The translations under genes were made by a program, and so were the position numbers. From the NCBI GenBank assembly GCA_916048095.2, contig OU696586.1, positions 1,684,749 through 1,748,748 on the forward strand: a DNA stretch of 64,000 bases. The letters are read 5' to 3'. Origin of the DNA: Sacculina carcini (taxonomy: Eukaryota; Arthropoda; Thecostraca; Sacculinidae). Within the stretch, counting starts at the first letter, position 1, and each line of letters opens with the position of its first letter. The notes under the pieces were generated by a model. The model did no database searches, was not told the DNA's origin, and saw nothing but the letters and a program-made list of their open reading frames with translations. Below, piece after piece: positions 20,820 to 48,000 of this stretch.

Positions 20820-23152
20820 TATCAATTGACCCGCACGACGGACGGGTTTAAATGCAGGTTATATCGGGCTTAAGTGATAGCGGAATATATAATTTTGGCT
20901 GTAAATATTATAGCGATAAAAGCAGAACAGTACTTGAGCAAATGATGTTGGAGAATGATGTTAAGTTTAAATCTATTTTGGAAATACTCTGATGAAATGT
21001 TTCATCATCTTAAATCATTTTAATTGTTTGATTCGTGGTTGAGCTCTGAATTATTCCGAACGACCGGCAGGTTTAAATATGAGGCCATTTGAGGGAAAAT
21101 AGTTTGCCAAAATATAAATATAAATATATAAAAATCACATCCTGACTTTTCTATTGGTTAAGATTTTTCATAGGTATACTTTTTTTTGCATTCTTTTTCA
21201 TTTATGAACTGAATATTATTGTTATTGTATGAATTGTTTCGCACAATGGGCGGGTTTAAATGTCAGTATATATATAAAAGAGATCCTCTGTGTGTGTGTG
21301 TCTGTCTGTGTGTCCCACCCTCCTTGGTCCATTTCTATCAGCTGCTACTCGGCCACCACTTGGCCTACTCGCTAACAATTTACGTTGGAAATTTTAATTG
21401 TCTACACGATAGGCTAAACTTTAAATTTCAAAAATGAAACCAAAAAAAGTTATAGCGGTGAAAAGACAAAATGAACCCTCAAAAATGCGAACATTTTGGT
21501 AAATATTCTGCCATCCAGTCCTCCTAAACCAGAAATGGTACAGCAATAAAACTAAATATCACACATCTAAATAAATAATACCATCATGCTGGGAACTTTG
21601 TTTTCTACAGCACGGTATACATTTTAAATTTCCATAGTAAATTAAAAAAAGTTACGGCGGTGTGAAGTCAAAATGACAAAGTCAAAAAGGCAAAATTAGC
21701 TCTGAAAACCGTGAATATTTAGGTCAATATTCTGCCATCTGCTCCTCATAAACCAGCAATGGTACAGCTATAAAAATTATACCATTGTGTGGATAAGTTT
21801 TGTGGTCTACAAGTTATAATTTATACCCACAGATGATACAAAAATGTGTAAAATTGGCAAAATGCTCAAATACATCCAACATTTCTCTTGAACACCGGGC
21901 GACTAAATTTTATTCATTGTTCTACCTATTTCTCAGTAACTATTTGTCACACATTAAAATAATTATACTATCGTGCTAGAAATTATGTTTTCTACAATAC
22001 GGTATAATTTTTAATTTTCCAAAGTGTACCTAAAGGAAGTTACTGCGGTGTAAATTCAAAAGGACATATTGCCAATTTGACAGCTATTATGCGCACTTGC
22101 CATTACACAGGACTATACACCGATTAAATTTCACGGAAGCCCAATCACAATTAAGAATGCATCATATTAGCTCCAAGCATGGATGGTGTGGTTTTATTGC
22201 GTACAGTTTAAATAATGCTACACTATACTGAATAGAAAGGCTTTATTGTCCCCAATATTTACACATGAATTGTTCCGCACGACGGGCGGGTAAGATGCTA
22301 CTGGGAACAAAGTAAACTACTTAATTTTACTATGTAATTTAAATGGTTTAATTTCAAGTTGCATACGCTTAAGTTGCGTAAGGATATGGGTTGTAATATC
22401 ATGCAATGCCAACTATATGCATATGCTGTTGTAGCGGACGCATAAATCTGGAATTATAGAGATGACAGAAAGTTGCATTGTTTTGATAGTGTTATACTTC
22501 TGAATTACTACACACGAAGGACGGGTGTGAATTTGAGCAGTGTTGAGGGAAAAAACTTCGTCAATAATTAAAACAAGAATTTACAAATTTATATTTTTCC
22601 ATTGGATAAGCTTTTTGCTTTTTGATTCATTATATTTTATTATTAGTTCCGCACGACGGGCGGGTTTAAATACGAGGCTGTTCGAGGGAAAATAGTTTGC
22701 CACATCTAAAATAAAAACATTCATATTTAGACTTTTCTATTGGTTAAGACTTTTTATGGGTTTACTTTTTCTTTTAAAATTTCCAATCGTTTTTTATTAA
22801 TTCAATATTTATTTTACTTTAATAATTGTTCTGCACAACGGGCGGGTTTTGATGCTAGATGGCGATGTTAAGTTATAAATATATTCTGAAAACATTATGA
22901 TAAAAAAGTTTAGTCATTTTTCACTGTTTTGTGTCTGAGTTCTGAATTATTCAGCACGACGGGCAGGTTTAAATAGGAAATTTTTTTATTGGTTTACTCT
23001 TTTCTTTATTTATTCATATTTATTTTCTCTTATGAATTGAATACAAATTTAATAATATGAATTGTTCCGCACGACGGGCGGTCTTACATGCTAGAATTTC
23101 CATTGTTTTTTAGTTGTTTGTGTTCTGAATTATTCCGCACGACGGGCGGGTT

Positions 23153-23160
<8 letters not shown>
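20820..23160. repeat. Cluster of a dispersed repeat with core GCACGACGGGCGGGTTTAAAT
   Basis: Imperfect cores occur near 20833, 21052, 21235, 22267, 22500, 22645, 22825, 22943, 23062 and 23125, at 60-300 bp spacing. Each is preceded by GAATTGTTCC or CTGAATTATTCC and often followed by ATGCTAG, GAGG or (TA)n. Family unidentified; no coding potential. Confidence 0.7.
21470..22210 (+). repeat. AT-rich dispersed repeat related to 4.57 and 63.84 kb
   Basis: Contains AAATGCGAACATTTTGG and repeated CCAG(C/A)AATGGTACAG phrases shared with 4570-4663. Its end (22050-22210) is the reverse complement of 63838-64000. Confidence 0.65.

Positions 23161-23197
<37 letters not shown>
23158..23197. repeat. (TA)n at 5' side of PLE-3
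   Basis: Pure TA repeat between a GACGGGCGGG core and the PLE-3 terminal repeat. Confidence 0.95.
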
Positions 23198-23200
<3 letters not shown>

Positions 23201-23344
23201 TATTATGTAAGTGAATCACTTCATCGGGTACAAGCAATATATTTTAGTACGATAGTACGACCTGAATCCATAAATCCTTCGAGCAATAATCGAGCCTGTA
23301 GTTTGAGCAATAATGAGCCTGTAAGTTTCGAGCAATAATTGAGC

Positions 23345-24736
23345 TTGGCCAAAAAATTAGATAATCTTCTGGATAATGTTCCTGCACACATCGGAAGCAC
23401 GGACGAATTTCTCAAATGGCTTGAAAACATACCACAAGATATGATATATGGAATGGCTTCACTGGATATTGTTAACCTGTACGGCACAATACCGCGGAGC
23501 TCCAGCAACAACGATGTGGGCTTGATGGAAGTCGTAACAAACTTTCTACATCAGCACAAAGATGGAGATGAAATATTCACCTTGATGGACGTGGACGATG
23601 TTGTAGAGCTCATTGACTTGGTCATTTCAAATGATGTGATTGTCCAAGGTGAGATGCACTATGCACAAGTACAGGGCCTTTCAATGGGCAATTCTGTGGC
23701 ACCGCAACTGGCCATTATTTATGCCGACTACATGGACCGCCAAATAATTGAAAAATTACCATGGCCACTGGAGTGTAAACGGTACATTGACGATATTTTC
23801 ATTGCGTGGTACGATGACGTAAACATTGATGATATGATGCGGATTATTAACTCAATCAACTCGCACATCCAATTTGCCATCGAAACGCCAAAGGACGGCA
23901 GCTTGCCATATTTCGACTGCCTCATCAGTTATGATGGTCGCAAATTCTACACCAAATTACATGTGAAAACTGTACACAGTGGATCGTTCACGCCATGGCA
24001 ATCCTACGGCTCAACATGAGCCAAATGTTCCATTGCATACGGCGAGTTTGTGAGGGCGTCAAGAAGAGCCAACAATGAGCTGAACCTACGAAAATCGCTG
24101 AGAACCGTTGAAAATCGCCTGAAAGTGAATGGCTATCCCATGAATGTGATCGGAAAAACAAGATATAGGGCACTAAGGAATGCGGGCAATACTGGACATG
24201 GAAAAGAAAAAGAAGACGAACGCAAATATTATGTAAAGTTGCCATACTTGGGAGAGGCAAACAAGCGAAAGTGTCAATCACTGCTCAAAAGAACGGGTCT
24301 CGCAGACAAAGTGTGGATTTTCTTTGACCCGGGTCGCCCACTAAAAATAATATTTGTACCTCCCAAAGAGCGCCTGACATGCGAGTCCGGTTGCTTTACA
24401 TGCTCCTGTGCGACGAAAAGGTCACAATGTTGGCAGAAGAATGTGATTTATAAGATAACTTGTACGATCTGTGGAAGATTCTACATAGGTGAAACCTGTC
24501 GACCTGTGAAAATACGAGTGCAGGAGCATATTAGCCCAAAACTGAACGGTGTGATGTTCGAACACAACAATGAGCATCACACCAACTCTCCATTATCAAT
24601 CAGCTGGTGTATCATCCACAGTGGCATCAGAGATGAGTCGACAAGAAAGTACGCTGAAGCAGCCTGCATTCGACAGCATGATGATGGATCGCTTATCAAC
24701 GGCTGCAAGGGAATATATTTAAAATCCCAATTCTAA
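23345..24736 (+). pseudogene. PLE-3 reverse transcriptase plus GIY-YIG endonuclease, one nonsense codon
   Basis: The frame starts within RT (LAKKLDNLLDNVPAH). Motif A ASLDIVNLYGTIP, motif B GLSMGNSVAPQL and catalytic CKRYIDDIFIAW are intact. An in-frame TGA at 24017-24019 lies after motif E (LPYFDCLI). The same frame continues through a Cys-rich block (CESGCFTCSC…CWQKNV) into the nuclease (CTICGRFYIGETCRPVKIRV), ending at 24736. The Cys-rich block before GIY-YIG differs from PLE-1 and PLE-2 and recalls Neptune-type elements. N-terminal residues are missing. Confidence 0.87.
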
Positions 24737-24870
24737 AGATAACGCAATTGGCAATTATTTCTCCTTTTTACAGCGCTTAAATACGAGAGTTACTCAATTG
24801 TTATGATGCATGTGTTTTTTATTGTCTGCTATATAATTGTGTAATTTGGCCGTTAATTGGAATGAATTTC

Positions 24871-24908
24871 AGTACCCGAAGAAGCCGTTAGGCGAAAACG
24901 TTCGTACT
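24871..24908 (+). ncRNA. Hammerhead-like motif of PLE-3 (core U4 replaced by C)
   Basis: Stem I AGTAC (24871-24875) pairs with GTACT (24904-24908). Core reads CCGAAGA instead of CTGAAGA. Stem II GCC/GGC has loop GTTA. GAAA is at 24894-24897, followed by stem III AA/TT with a CG loop and C24903 at the cleavage site. Architecture is as in PLE-1 and PLE-2, but the core change probably reduces or removes activity. Confidence 0.65.
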
Positions 24909-24991
24909 AAAATATATTGATTGTACCCGATGTAGTGATTCATTTACATAATATCTATAATTATACCGGGTGCGTGAGTTAACATCAATTT

Positions 24992-39706
<14,715 letters not shown>

Positions 39707-39974
39707 CGCCGTGGACGTCAAGACCGCTTACAACAGCAGTGATGCCAACTTCATTGGCGACGTTGTAGCACAAATCACTGGCGCAAATCAGCCGTGTGTA
39801 TCGGTAGTGCTGTGTGCGTGTGTGAATATGAAGCGTTGTGTGAAGGGTTTATCGACTGCTGCTTGATCGACACACATAAGCCAGCAATACTAATCAATGT
39901 CTGCTTTATTGTCGTGTTGATGTTGACTGCGGTGGCAAAATTGGAGCCATTTCAAACATTTCGTGTGTTTGCTC

Positions 39975-40139
<165 letters not shown>

Positions 40140-40439
40140 CGTATGCGTTCCTTGGGGTCTATGTATTCCATGCAGCTGTATTAGCGGTGCAGTTTACTCA
40201 CAGGTTGCAGCAACGCTTGAATTGATTTTAAATTTAGTTTAGAAAGTCGTGTTGTCAGTTCATATCAAGGTGTATTTGTTCCGTATGGATTCCAATCTAG
40301 ACCGATTCCGTATCGATTCTTATCCAAACCGATTCCGTATCGATTCCAATTGTCACTGCTATTACTGTCTCGTAAGACTACTGTTCATGCGAAACCACGC
40401 ATTGATGACGGCCACACTAAGACAACACCAGAGATTATC

Positions 40440-40660
40440 CCCAATAGCACAATGGTCTGAGTGCTGTACTCTTGAGCCATGATTTCGAGGTTCGAATCTG
40501 ATCCCGTGTTTTGGAATAACACAACCTAGTTCATTCACACCTAAACCCAGTTTATTCGCAATTACCTTTGAGTACAGAGTAGGGCAAATAATGTTCACCC
40601 ACGCGAATATCAAGTGACCACAACCAGGTAGGCCAATAGGATGACATAGACGACCCATAG
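40440..40660 (+). repeat. Possible third tRNA-derived SINE (single copy)
   Basis: Head AGCACAATGGTCTGAGTGC…GAGGTTCGAATCTG has A- and B-box-like spacing, followed by ~150 bp of unique body. Confidence 0.5.
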
Positions 40661-42749
40661 ACTAGACAGCCCAATTATGGAGTTATTCCTGAAACTTCTA
40701 GGCGAGAATGCAACCATCGATGTGTAAAACTCACCTCTGAGTATCACTAAGCTCTTTAGAGCGAGTGTATTTCAGAAAAACAGATGTTAGTCAGTTCGGA
40801 ATGTTCCCAGAATGACAAGGAATGTTATCCACACCTGTTTGACACTGTTCTTCGTATCCTACGATGAATCGCAAACACGAGAGTGTAGCCAACATATCAT
40901 TGCGTCTCGTGTTATTGCACACTCAACTATGTAATCAGTATTAGTGACATACTTGAATGACCCTGTATGTGATGTCTTTTCTGATATATATATATTGGAA
41001 TGTTTTTGGAATGAATACAGCGTAATGTCCATTGTTTGTGGGAACAACATGTATTTATTATTGCACACTTAGCAACAAACGTGCAAACACAAAATAAAGA
41101 ACAGAGTGGCATGAAAACTAATGGGTGTAAGAGCACGAAACAGAGACAGAGCGTGTGCAAACAACAATGAAGCCAAAGACACCACAGCAACCGGAATGAC
41201 GGCTTTTCAATCGGTTGTGGTGATATGCACTTCCCACACACGACATGGAAAAGACAGCACAACACGTCTACCTAAATACCTAAAGTTTCACGTACAGATA
41301 AGGAAGAGACAAGGCTGGCAGGCAAGGCAGTCACAAGAAAAAACAAGCTGCCTCACAGAGAGACGGAGCAGTGGCGGCGCCAGGATTCTTCCGATGGGGG
41401 GGGATGAAGGGGGCTAAGGAAAAAGTTTAAGGGGCTTGGCGAAGCATGAAGAGCTACACTCGAACGCTGACTACATAATATTATAAGGGACTGGGGCACA
41501 CTGATTAAGTCCTCGAACTGGAACCAAAATTACAGGACTTCATTTACAGTGGTAAGAAATTTAAATGTCCATGATTATGATTTTGGGTATTTTTAGAGAC
41601 TGAGACGAAGTGATACATCTAGAGTCTAGATGTATCACTGTCTAGATTCTAGACAAGCGTGCATGCTTACACAGGCACACAAGCAAATCATTCAGGCGAC
41701 GGATGTGTAACGATTGGACCTGTTAAGTCCGAGAGCTGCATAAACCAGCACCCAATGGAGAAAATACATTTAAACGATGGGAAGGCCATTTTAATCAATC
41801 AATGCTTTATAATTTTTAAAAATTTGATTGTTTAACCATGTTGCACTAGCACGAAATTTACATGAACACCGTTATGATAGCGGACAACTGTTATTTTTGT
41901 GCTTTTCACCTTGACATGCTCTTCCATAAATAAATCATACCCATATACATATAAATATACATATATACACACATCTCGTAAATCATATACATATGCAATG
42001 TATACAATACATATATACATCTACACACACATACACAATTCCATTAATCATTAAACAATTATTCACACGTATGTATGCCAGAGCGCTATAACAAGTAAAT
42101 TTTGTAAGTTGTAATAAATATAATTTTACATAGGAGTTTGGTTTTCTAAAAAGATATCGATCGGCTGGAGGTCAGTCAGTATTGGGTGCTCGATTTGAAA
42201 TTCGCCACGAACATCGGCAGCACCTGGTCAATGTAGACGTGGATTTCACCAGGATGAACACAAATTTTCCTCGTTTTTTTCTTGAACAAAGGAGCCTCGC
42301 ATGTCCGCACGAGGAAACATTGCTGACCACGTTCGCGCCCACTCCTGCACACTACACATGCACAAATTAGTGTAGTTCAATTATTAGCACACCCAATGAC
42401 ATGACTAGGCTGTTACTGACACGCAGTACAGCGCACAAGCACCTGTTTACCTGTTGGCACATTCGTGCAAGCACTGACACGTGTGCACCTGCTCACCCAG
42501 ACACGCTAACAGACATCCTCGCGTTCGGACACGGAAAAATGCACAGTTCGACCGGATGGACATGCTTAATCATTTTGCAAGCCATGCACAGTGCCTGAGC
42601 CATGCACAGAGCCATGCACAGTGTAAGACGATGCATTGAAAAACAGAATAAGCAAATACTACTTTGATAATAATATCTCTAAACAAAACAAGACCAAACG
42701 ACAGAGGCCGTGGCGAGAGATTCGTGTCTAGGCTCAAACAGCTGGAGAC
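40661..42749. other. Intergenic interval between neurexin and the second LTR element
   Basis: Holds half a hAT-like MITE (41369-41520, CAGTGGCGGCGCCA start), a 13-bp-arm palindrome at 41611-41637, and AT-rich sequence. No gene recognised. Confidence 0.5.
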
Positions 42750-42754
42750 AACGC

Positions 42755-42982
42755 TGTGTCGTGTCAAGAAACGCGTGCAACAACGTAACGTGTATTGACC
42801 ACAAGTGCTGTCAATGCAATGCTGTTCCGCGCTTCTAGCAACGTGGACAGCGTGCAGTGTGCTCGTGCAAGATGACACCGCCGCTATATGATATACATGA
42901 ATGGAGACAATGCAATACAATGCAGACATGCAAACGCATACACATATATATATACAGATATATCCTAATGCTACCCGCCACA
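42755..42982 (-). repeat. 3' LTR of the second Gypsy element
   Basis: 228 bp; differs from the other LTR by about three substitutions and a 2-bp TA indel (~1.5%). Confidence 0.93.
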
Positions 42983-43023
42983 TCTCCCCTCCTTACCAAA
43001 CGTAATCACTTAGGTATCTCGGA

Positions 43024-44653
43024 GGGCCCCTTATTCTCAGCGATGGACGAGAGACGAGCCGACGAGCTAAACGAGCACTTCTTGTCGGTGCCTCAGCAGT
43101 TGGCGACGTGTGCTGAGAGGAGAGCAGACAAAAATTTCGCGTCCCGACCGCCCACAGTCTGCAGTGCCTCGTTTCGTGGACACAGCATCACTCTCCCGGA
43201 ACTTAGCAGCGTGGTCCAACGCATGAAGTCTGCATCTTCTGTCGGGACTGACGGTATACCACTCTTCGCCATCAAGCGCACATTCGCTGTCGTCGGCCCG
43301 ATTCTGTTGAGGATTGTCAACTGTTCTCTGCGATCCAACAGATTTCCACAGCAATGGAAAATTGCTGTAGTCGTGCCCATACCAAAAACGCCGAATGCGT
43401 CCGACAAAAACGATTTTCGCCCCATATCACTTCTGTGTTCACCGTCGAAAATTCTGGAGAAGGTCTACTGTGCCCAGCTGTCGAACTATTTTTCAGAAAA
43501 TTGTCTCTTGTACAGCAGGCAGTACGCGTACCGCTCCTCTCACTCGACAGAGCATGCTCTCCTCGATACCATTCAGCACGTCACTGACGCCATCGAAAAC
43601 AAAGAAGTGACGCTGCTGGTATCATTAGATTTGAGCAAAGCCTTCGACACGGTGGACCACAGTCAGTTGTGCGACAAGTTGTCATGGTATGGTGTGCAGA
43701 GCGACTGGATCGACAGCTACTTGACCGGACGGCGGCAGTTCGTGCGCGGTGGAGGTGAGGTGTTGTCTGTGCCGATCGGTGTACCGCAAGGGTCATCTCT
43801 GGGGCCTCTCCTGTTCGTCATTTACACTAATGAGGTCGCCAGCTTCATGACGAATGGCAGGCTCATATATTATGCAGATGACACTCAACTCATGTGGTCA
43901 GCACCACCAGCCAGACTCGCCGAGACACTGCACAGTGCTGGGGCGTGCCTCGATCAAATATGCGAATGGTACACAAAAAATGGCATGACTTTGAATCCAA
44001 AAAAGACTCAGCTGATGGTACTGGGAACCAGGGAGCTGTTGAGGAGAGTTGGAGCTGTCCAGATGAGCGTCGCAGGGGAACCTGTTAACAGCCAGCCCTC
44101 CATGAGACTGCTCGGTGTTTCGCTGGACCAGGCTCTCAACTGGGACGTTCACGTCGGTCAGATGGTCCGCGGCTGTAACGCGATGGTGTCGACGCTCTTC
44201 AAGCTGCGAGGATCACTCACCTCGTCTACGCTCAAACGTCTGGTGGAGTCTCTGGTCTTCCCCAAGCTGAGGTACTGTGTGTCGGTGTGGGGCGGGACCA
44301 ATCAGCAGCAAATGTCGCGGGTGGATGGAGTGCTGAAACTAGCAGCTAGACTGGTCTCCCTAAAGGGCAAACGTGACGGTGTCTCGTCCTTTCTGCAGGA
44401 ATCGGGCTGGCCCACAGCAAGAGACATCGTCCGGCGCCATGATGTCAGACTCGTCATCCGGATGCTGAAGGACAGCAATGCTCCTGATTCGCTGCCTTCC
44501 CTTTTTGTGCACCGCAGCCAAGTCACAGCGAGGAAAACTCGTGCAACGTGTGCCGGAGCGCTGGAGTTACCCAAGACTAGACTCAGCTGCACGCAAAAAC
44601 TTTTTGCCTACAGAGCGGCCGCAGCCTACAATGACGTCCTCTCATCGAGATAG
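43024..44653 (+). CDS. LINE-D reverse transcriptase (5'-truncated, open)
   Basis: Open for ~540 codons to the TAG at 44651-44653. RT motifs: SVGTDGIPLFAIKR, VVVPIPKTPNASDKNDFRPI, QYAYRSSHSTEHALLD, VSLDLSKAFDTVDH, PQGSSLGPLLFVIYTNEV, catalytic IYYADDTQLMW and thumb MRLLGVSLDQALNW. No endonuclease domain because of truncation. The first ATG within the insertion is at 43042; codons further upstream belong to the LTR. Similar in style to RTE/CR1/Jockey RTs; clade unresolved. The absence of stops in a nested element suggests it is younger than its host. Confidence 0.88.
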
Positions 44654-45040
44654 ACATATGTGTGCCATCTAGTCTATGATATTTAGTTGCTTTTACTGAC
44701 TCGGTGGACTTTTGTTTTTAACTTTTTCGACCTGATGTTGTCCAGCGTTTTTATAGTTTAATCATTGATATAATTGACGTTATGGACTTTTTTACTCTAA
44801 TTGACCTTCATGCACTGTTCAATGTCTTCATACACTTCATATACTTCATATCTCTTCATTACGTGCAATTAACATTTTTTTGACTTATATCCCTCACTTA
44901 TATATATGTTGTCTGGTTGTGTGCGTCTAATTTGTTCTTTGTGTGTATATCGTGTGTGTACTGTTTCATTGTGCTGTAACGATGTCTGTAATAACCTATT
45001 TTCGGATGGACATTGAAATAAATAATAATAATAATAATTC
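43024..45040 (+). mobile_element. LINE-D inserted in pol, with 7-bp target duplication
   Basis: TCTCGGA is repeated at 43017-43023 and 45041-45047. The 3' end is an (AAT)n tail. The interrupted pol frame reads across the site when the LINE is ignored. 5'-truncated, ~2.0 kb. Confidence 0.88.
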
Positions 45041-48000
45041 TCTCGGACCGTCTAAGATTTTCATTCGAGATAGACGTCGGTTGTCTAGGTTCAGGAGCTA
45101 TCTCATGACGTCTTAAGGTGTCAGTTCTCGTTGTCACATTGGGCCGAGACCGCGCTTCCACTTCTCGTGCAGCAGAATTGCTAGGTACATAAACCGGTAT
45201 CGCCTCGTCTGTTCTACGTAACTGGCGTCTGTTTCTTATGAATATATTGCCTCCCACGCGCACCTCATAAGAACGAAAACCACGATCGGCTACACATTCT
45301 CCTAGTGCCCACTCCTCCTTACCTGGAAGTTTCATCCGTACCGTGTCGCCTACTTTCAGAGGAGGAAGTAATCTGACAGAGTGACTTCTGTTGAACTACA
45401 CTCGTTGTTTGGCCTGGAGTTTAAGAAGATCATCTTTCACTCCGTATGGCGACTGGGGCATCAACGACTGCGTGGTAACTGGCAAGAGAGTGCGGCATGC
45501 ACGGCCGAATATAATTTGTGCGGGAGAATACCGGAAGCCCTCACGAGGTGTGTTTCGCCAGGTAAGCAAAGCCCAATAAGGATTTTGTGCGCTTTCAACT
45601 GCTTTTCTGATGATATTCTTTACAGTTTTAACAGCGTTTTTCGCCTTACCGTTAGATTGCGGGTATCTAGGGCTGGAAGTAATATGAGTGATATCAACGT
45701 ACTTGGTAAACTCACGGAACTCACTACTCGAAAATTTTGGTCCATTGTCTGAAACTAATACTTCGGGGCAACCGAATCTCGCAAATATTGTGATCAATTT
45801 CTCCACTACCCCCGAGTATCCGTCCTATGCAAGACATCTAGTTCCACGAAGTTACTCAAGTAATCCACCACGACCATATAAATCATGCTCTGAAACTGGA
45901 ACAAGTCAACCCCAACTTTCTGCCACGGTCGCTCTGGTGCATCATGCGACAGCATGGGCTCTGCACATTGGGCTGGTTGATGTGCCAAACAAATGGGGCA
46001 TTTCGAGATTTTATCTCGTACTGCTGCGTTCATGCCGGGCCAGAATATATTACTACGCGCCAAGCGAAGAGATGATTCAACACCAAAATGACTTCTATGA
46101 AGCCTATCTAGGACTGCAGACTGTATTGAAACTGGTACAACCAACCGCTGCGATTTAAAGACAAGGCCATCCTGTGTGGACAATTCGTTTCTGTGAGTCC
46201 AGAAAGGTCCAGATTGGGCAGACATACCACGTTTGGACTCGGGCCAGCCGTTCATCACAAAATATATTATTTCTTGCAGTGCCGCATCCTGCTGTGTAGC
46301 CTCTCGATACGCTTGCAAGCGTTCTGTGGAGACCGCAAGACCCTCAGTCATATGAATTTCAAGCGCCTGTAGGGCAGCCACTGACACAAGCTGTTCCCCT
46401 TGAGCTGCTCTACTGAGAGCGTCTGCAATGACAATGGTCGACCCTGGCTGATAAACGATATCATAGTCATATCGTTGTAAAGTCAATAGCATGCGCTGAA
46501 GGCGGAGTGGAGCGTCTCCTAGTGGTTTGGCATGTATAGCAATCAGCGGTTTATGGCCCGTGTGGACCGTGACATGCCTGGCGTACACAAATTGATCAAG
46601 ACGATGCATTGTGAACGCAACGGCTAGAAGCTCCTTCTCAATTTGAGAATATGCACGTTCGGTGGTGGACAAAGATCTCGAGCAGTACATCACTGGTCGA
46701 TTGTTTTACAGTAGCACACCACCTAGCCCGGTGCTGGATGCATCGCACTGCACTGTGACGGGCAGATATGGGTCATAGAATGCGAGCACCGGTGCTACTG
46801 ACAAGAGATGTTTCACCTTTGCGAACGCGGCTTCACACTGGACACTCCAGTGCCATTCGTATTTACCACTCGTTAAGTCATGTAAGGGCGCTAAAAGCGT
46901 GGACACGTTTGGTATATACCGTGATAGGTAAGCTACTAGCCCGAGGAATCGTTTCAGGTCTTGCTTGCTCTGTGGCCGTGGGTACTCCAGAATGGATTTC
47001 ACCTTTGACGGTGACGGACGAAGCCCATTGGCGTCCAATACATGACCCATCCATTGGACTTCTTTCAGTTTATAGCGCAATTTTTCATAGTTTAACTTCA
47101 AGTTTCGCTCCCGAGCCCGCATCAGAAACTCCCTCAGATTTGTATCATGATCTTTCTCTGCAGCCTCTTTTGTGACACCCTTTCCATACACAATGAAATC
47201 ATCTGCTATAACCTCCACTCCTGCCAGGCCCTCTGTCAATTCATGCATGAGGCGTGGCCACAGCTCCGGGGCACAAGAAACTCCAAACGGCAGTCTATTA
47301 TACTTATACCGCCCAAAGGGAGTGTGAAACGTGCATAGTAGTGATGATGCTTCTGACAAGCCCACCTGCGAAAATGCCGATCGCGCATCCACAAGGGAAA
47401 AACACTTAGCTCCCGTAAATTTATGGGTCACCTCGTCAATGATGGGTGTGGGGTAGTGTTCCCTTTTAATAGCTTTATTGGGCGCTCTTGGGTCTAGGCA
47501 TAGCCTGATATCACCGTTCGCCTTCTGTACGATGACCAGATTTGACACCCATTCAGTTGGTTCAGTGACCTTACTGATTATACCTTTTTGTACTAACTCT
47601 TTGATTTTATCTTGCATTCGATCCCTCATATGAATTCTCACACGACGAGGGGGTTCCGCTACTGGTCTGACTCGGTTATCAATCGAAATACAATAATCGG
47701 ATAGCACGAGGCCCACTCTAGTTTCATCAAACACATCCTGAAACTCTTGAAATACCCCTTCTCGTGGAAAACATTTTCTACTTTCAGCGCCCGGACGCAA
47801 ATTGGTTGACGTTTTCACTTCTGAGTGAAGAAAGACAGGCAAATAGTCCAGAGGATCACAATCATTCACAGTTAATAAACCGAGATCAACCGACGCTTGC
47901 AAGCTGAGTACAGGACACAAACATGCATCAACAACATGGCACACAACATTTGTTGTAACTCCGTCCATACACTTCCTCAACTCAAGCGTTGCTTTACCCC

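Larger units (their letters stand above)
23197..24957 (+). mobile_element. Penelope-like element PLE-3 with 56-bp inverted ends
   Basis: 23197-23252 is an inverted copy of 24902-24957. Inside are three copies of a TCGAGCAATAATCGAGCCTG-like unit (23279-23345), a 5'-truncated RT, GIY-YIG endonuclease and a hammerhead-like motif close to the 3' end. (TA)n tracts flank it at 23158-23197 and 24994-25087. Confidence 0.82.

Noticed and set aside
42857..43023. Apparent N-terminus of a 598-codon RT protein
   Set aside because: It lies in the LTR and the target duplication. LINE-D begins at 43024, so the start is a chance in-frame ATG.
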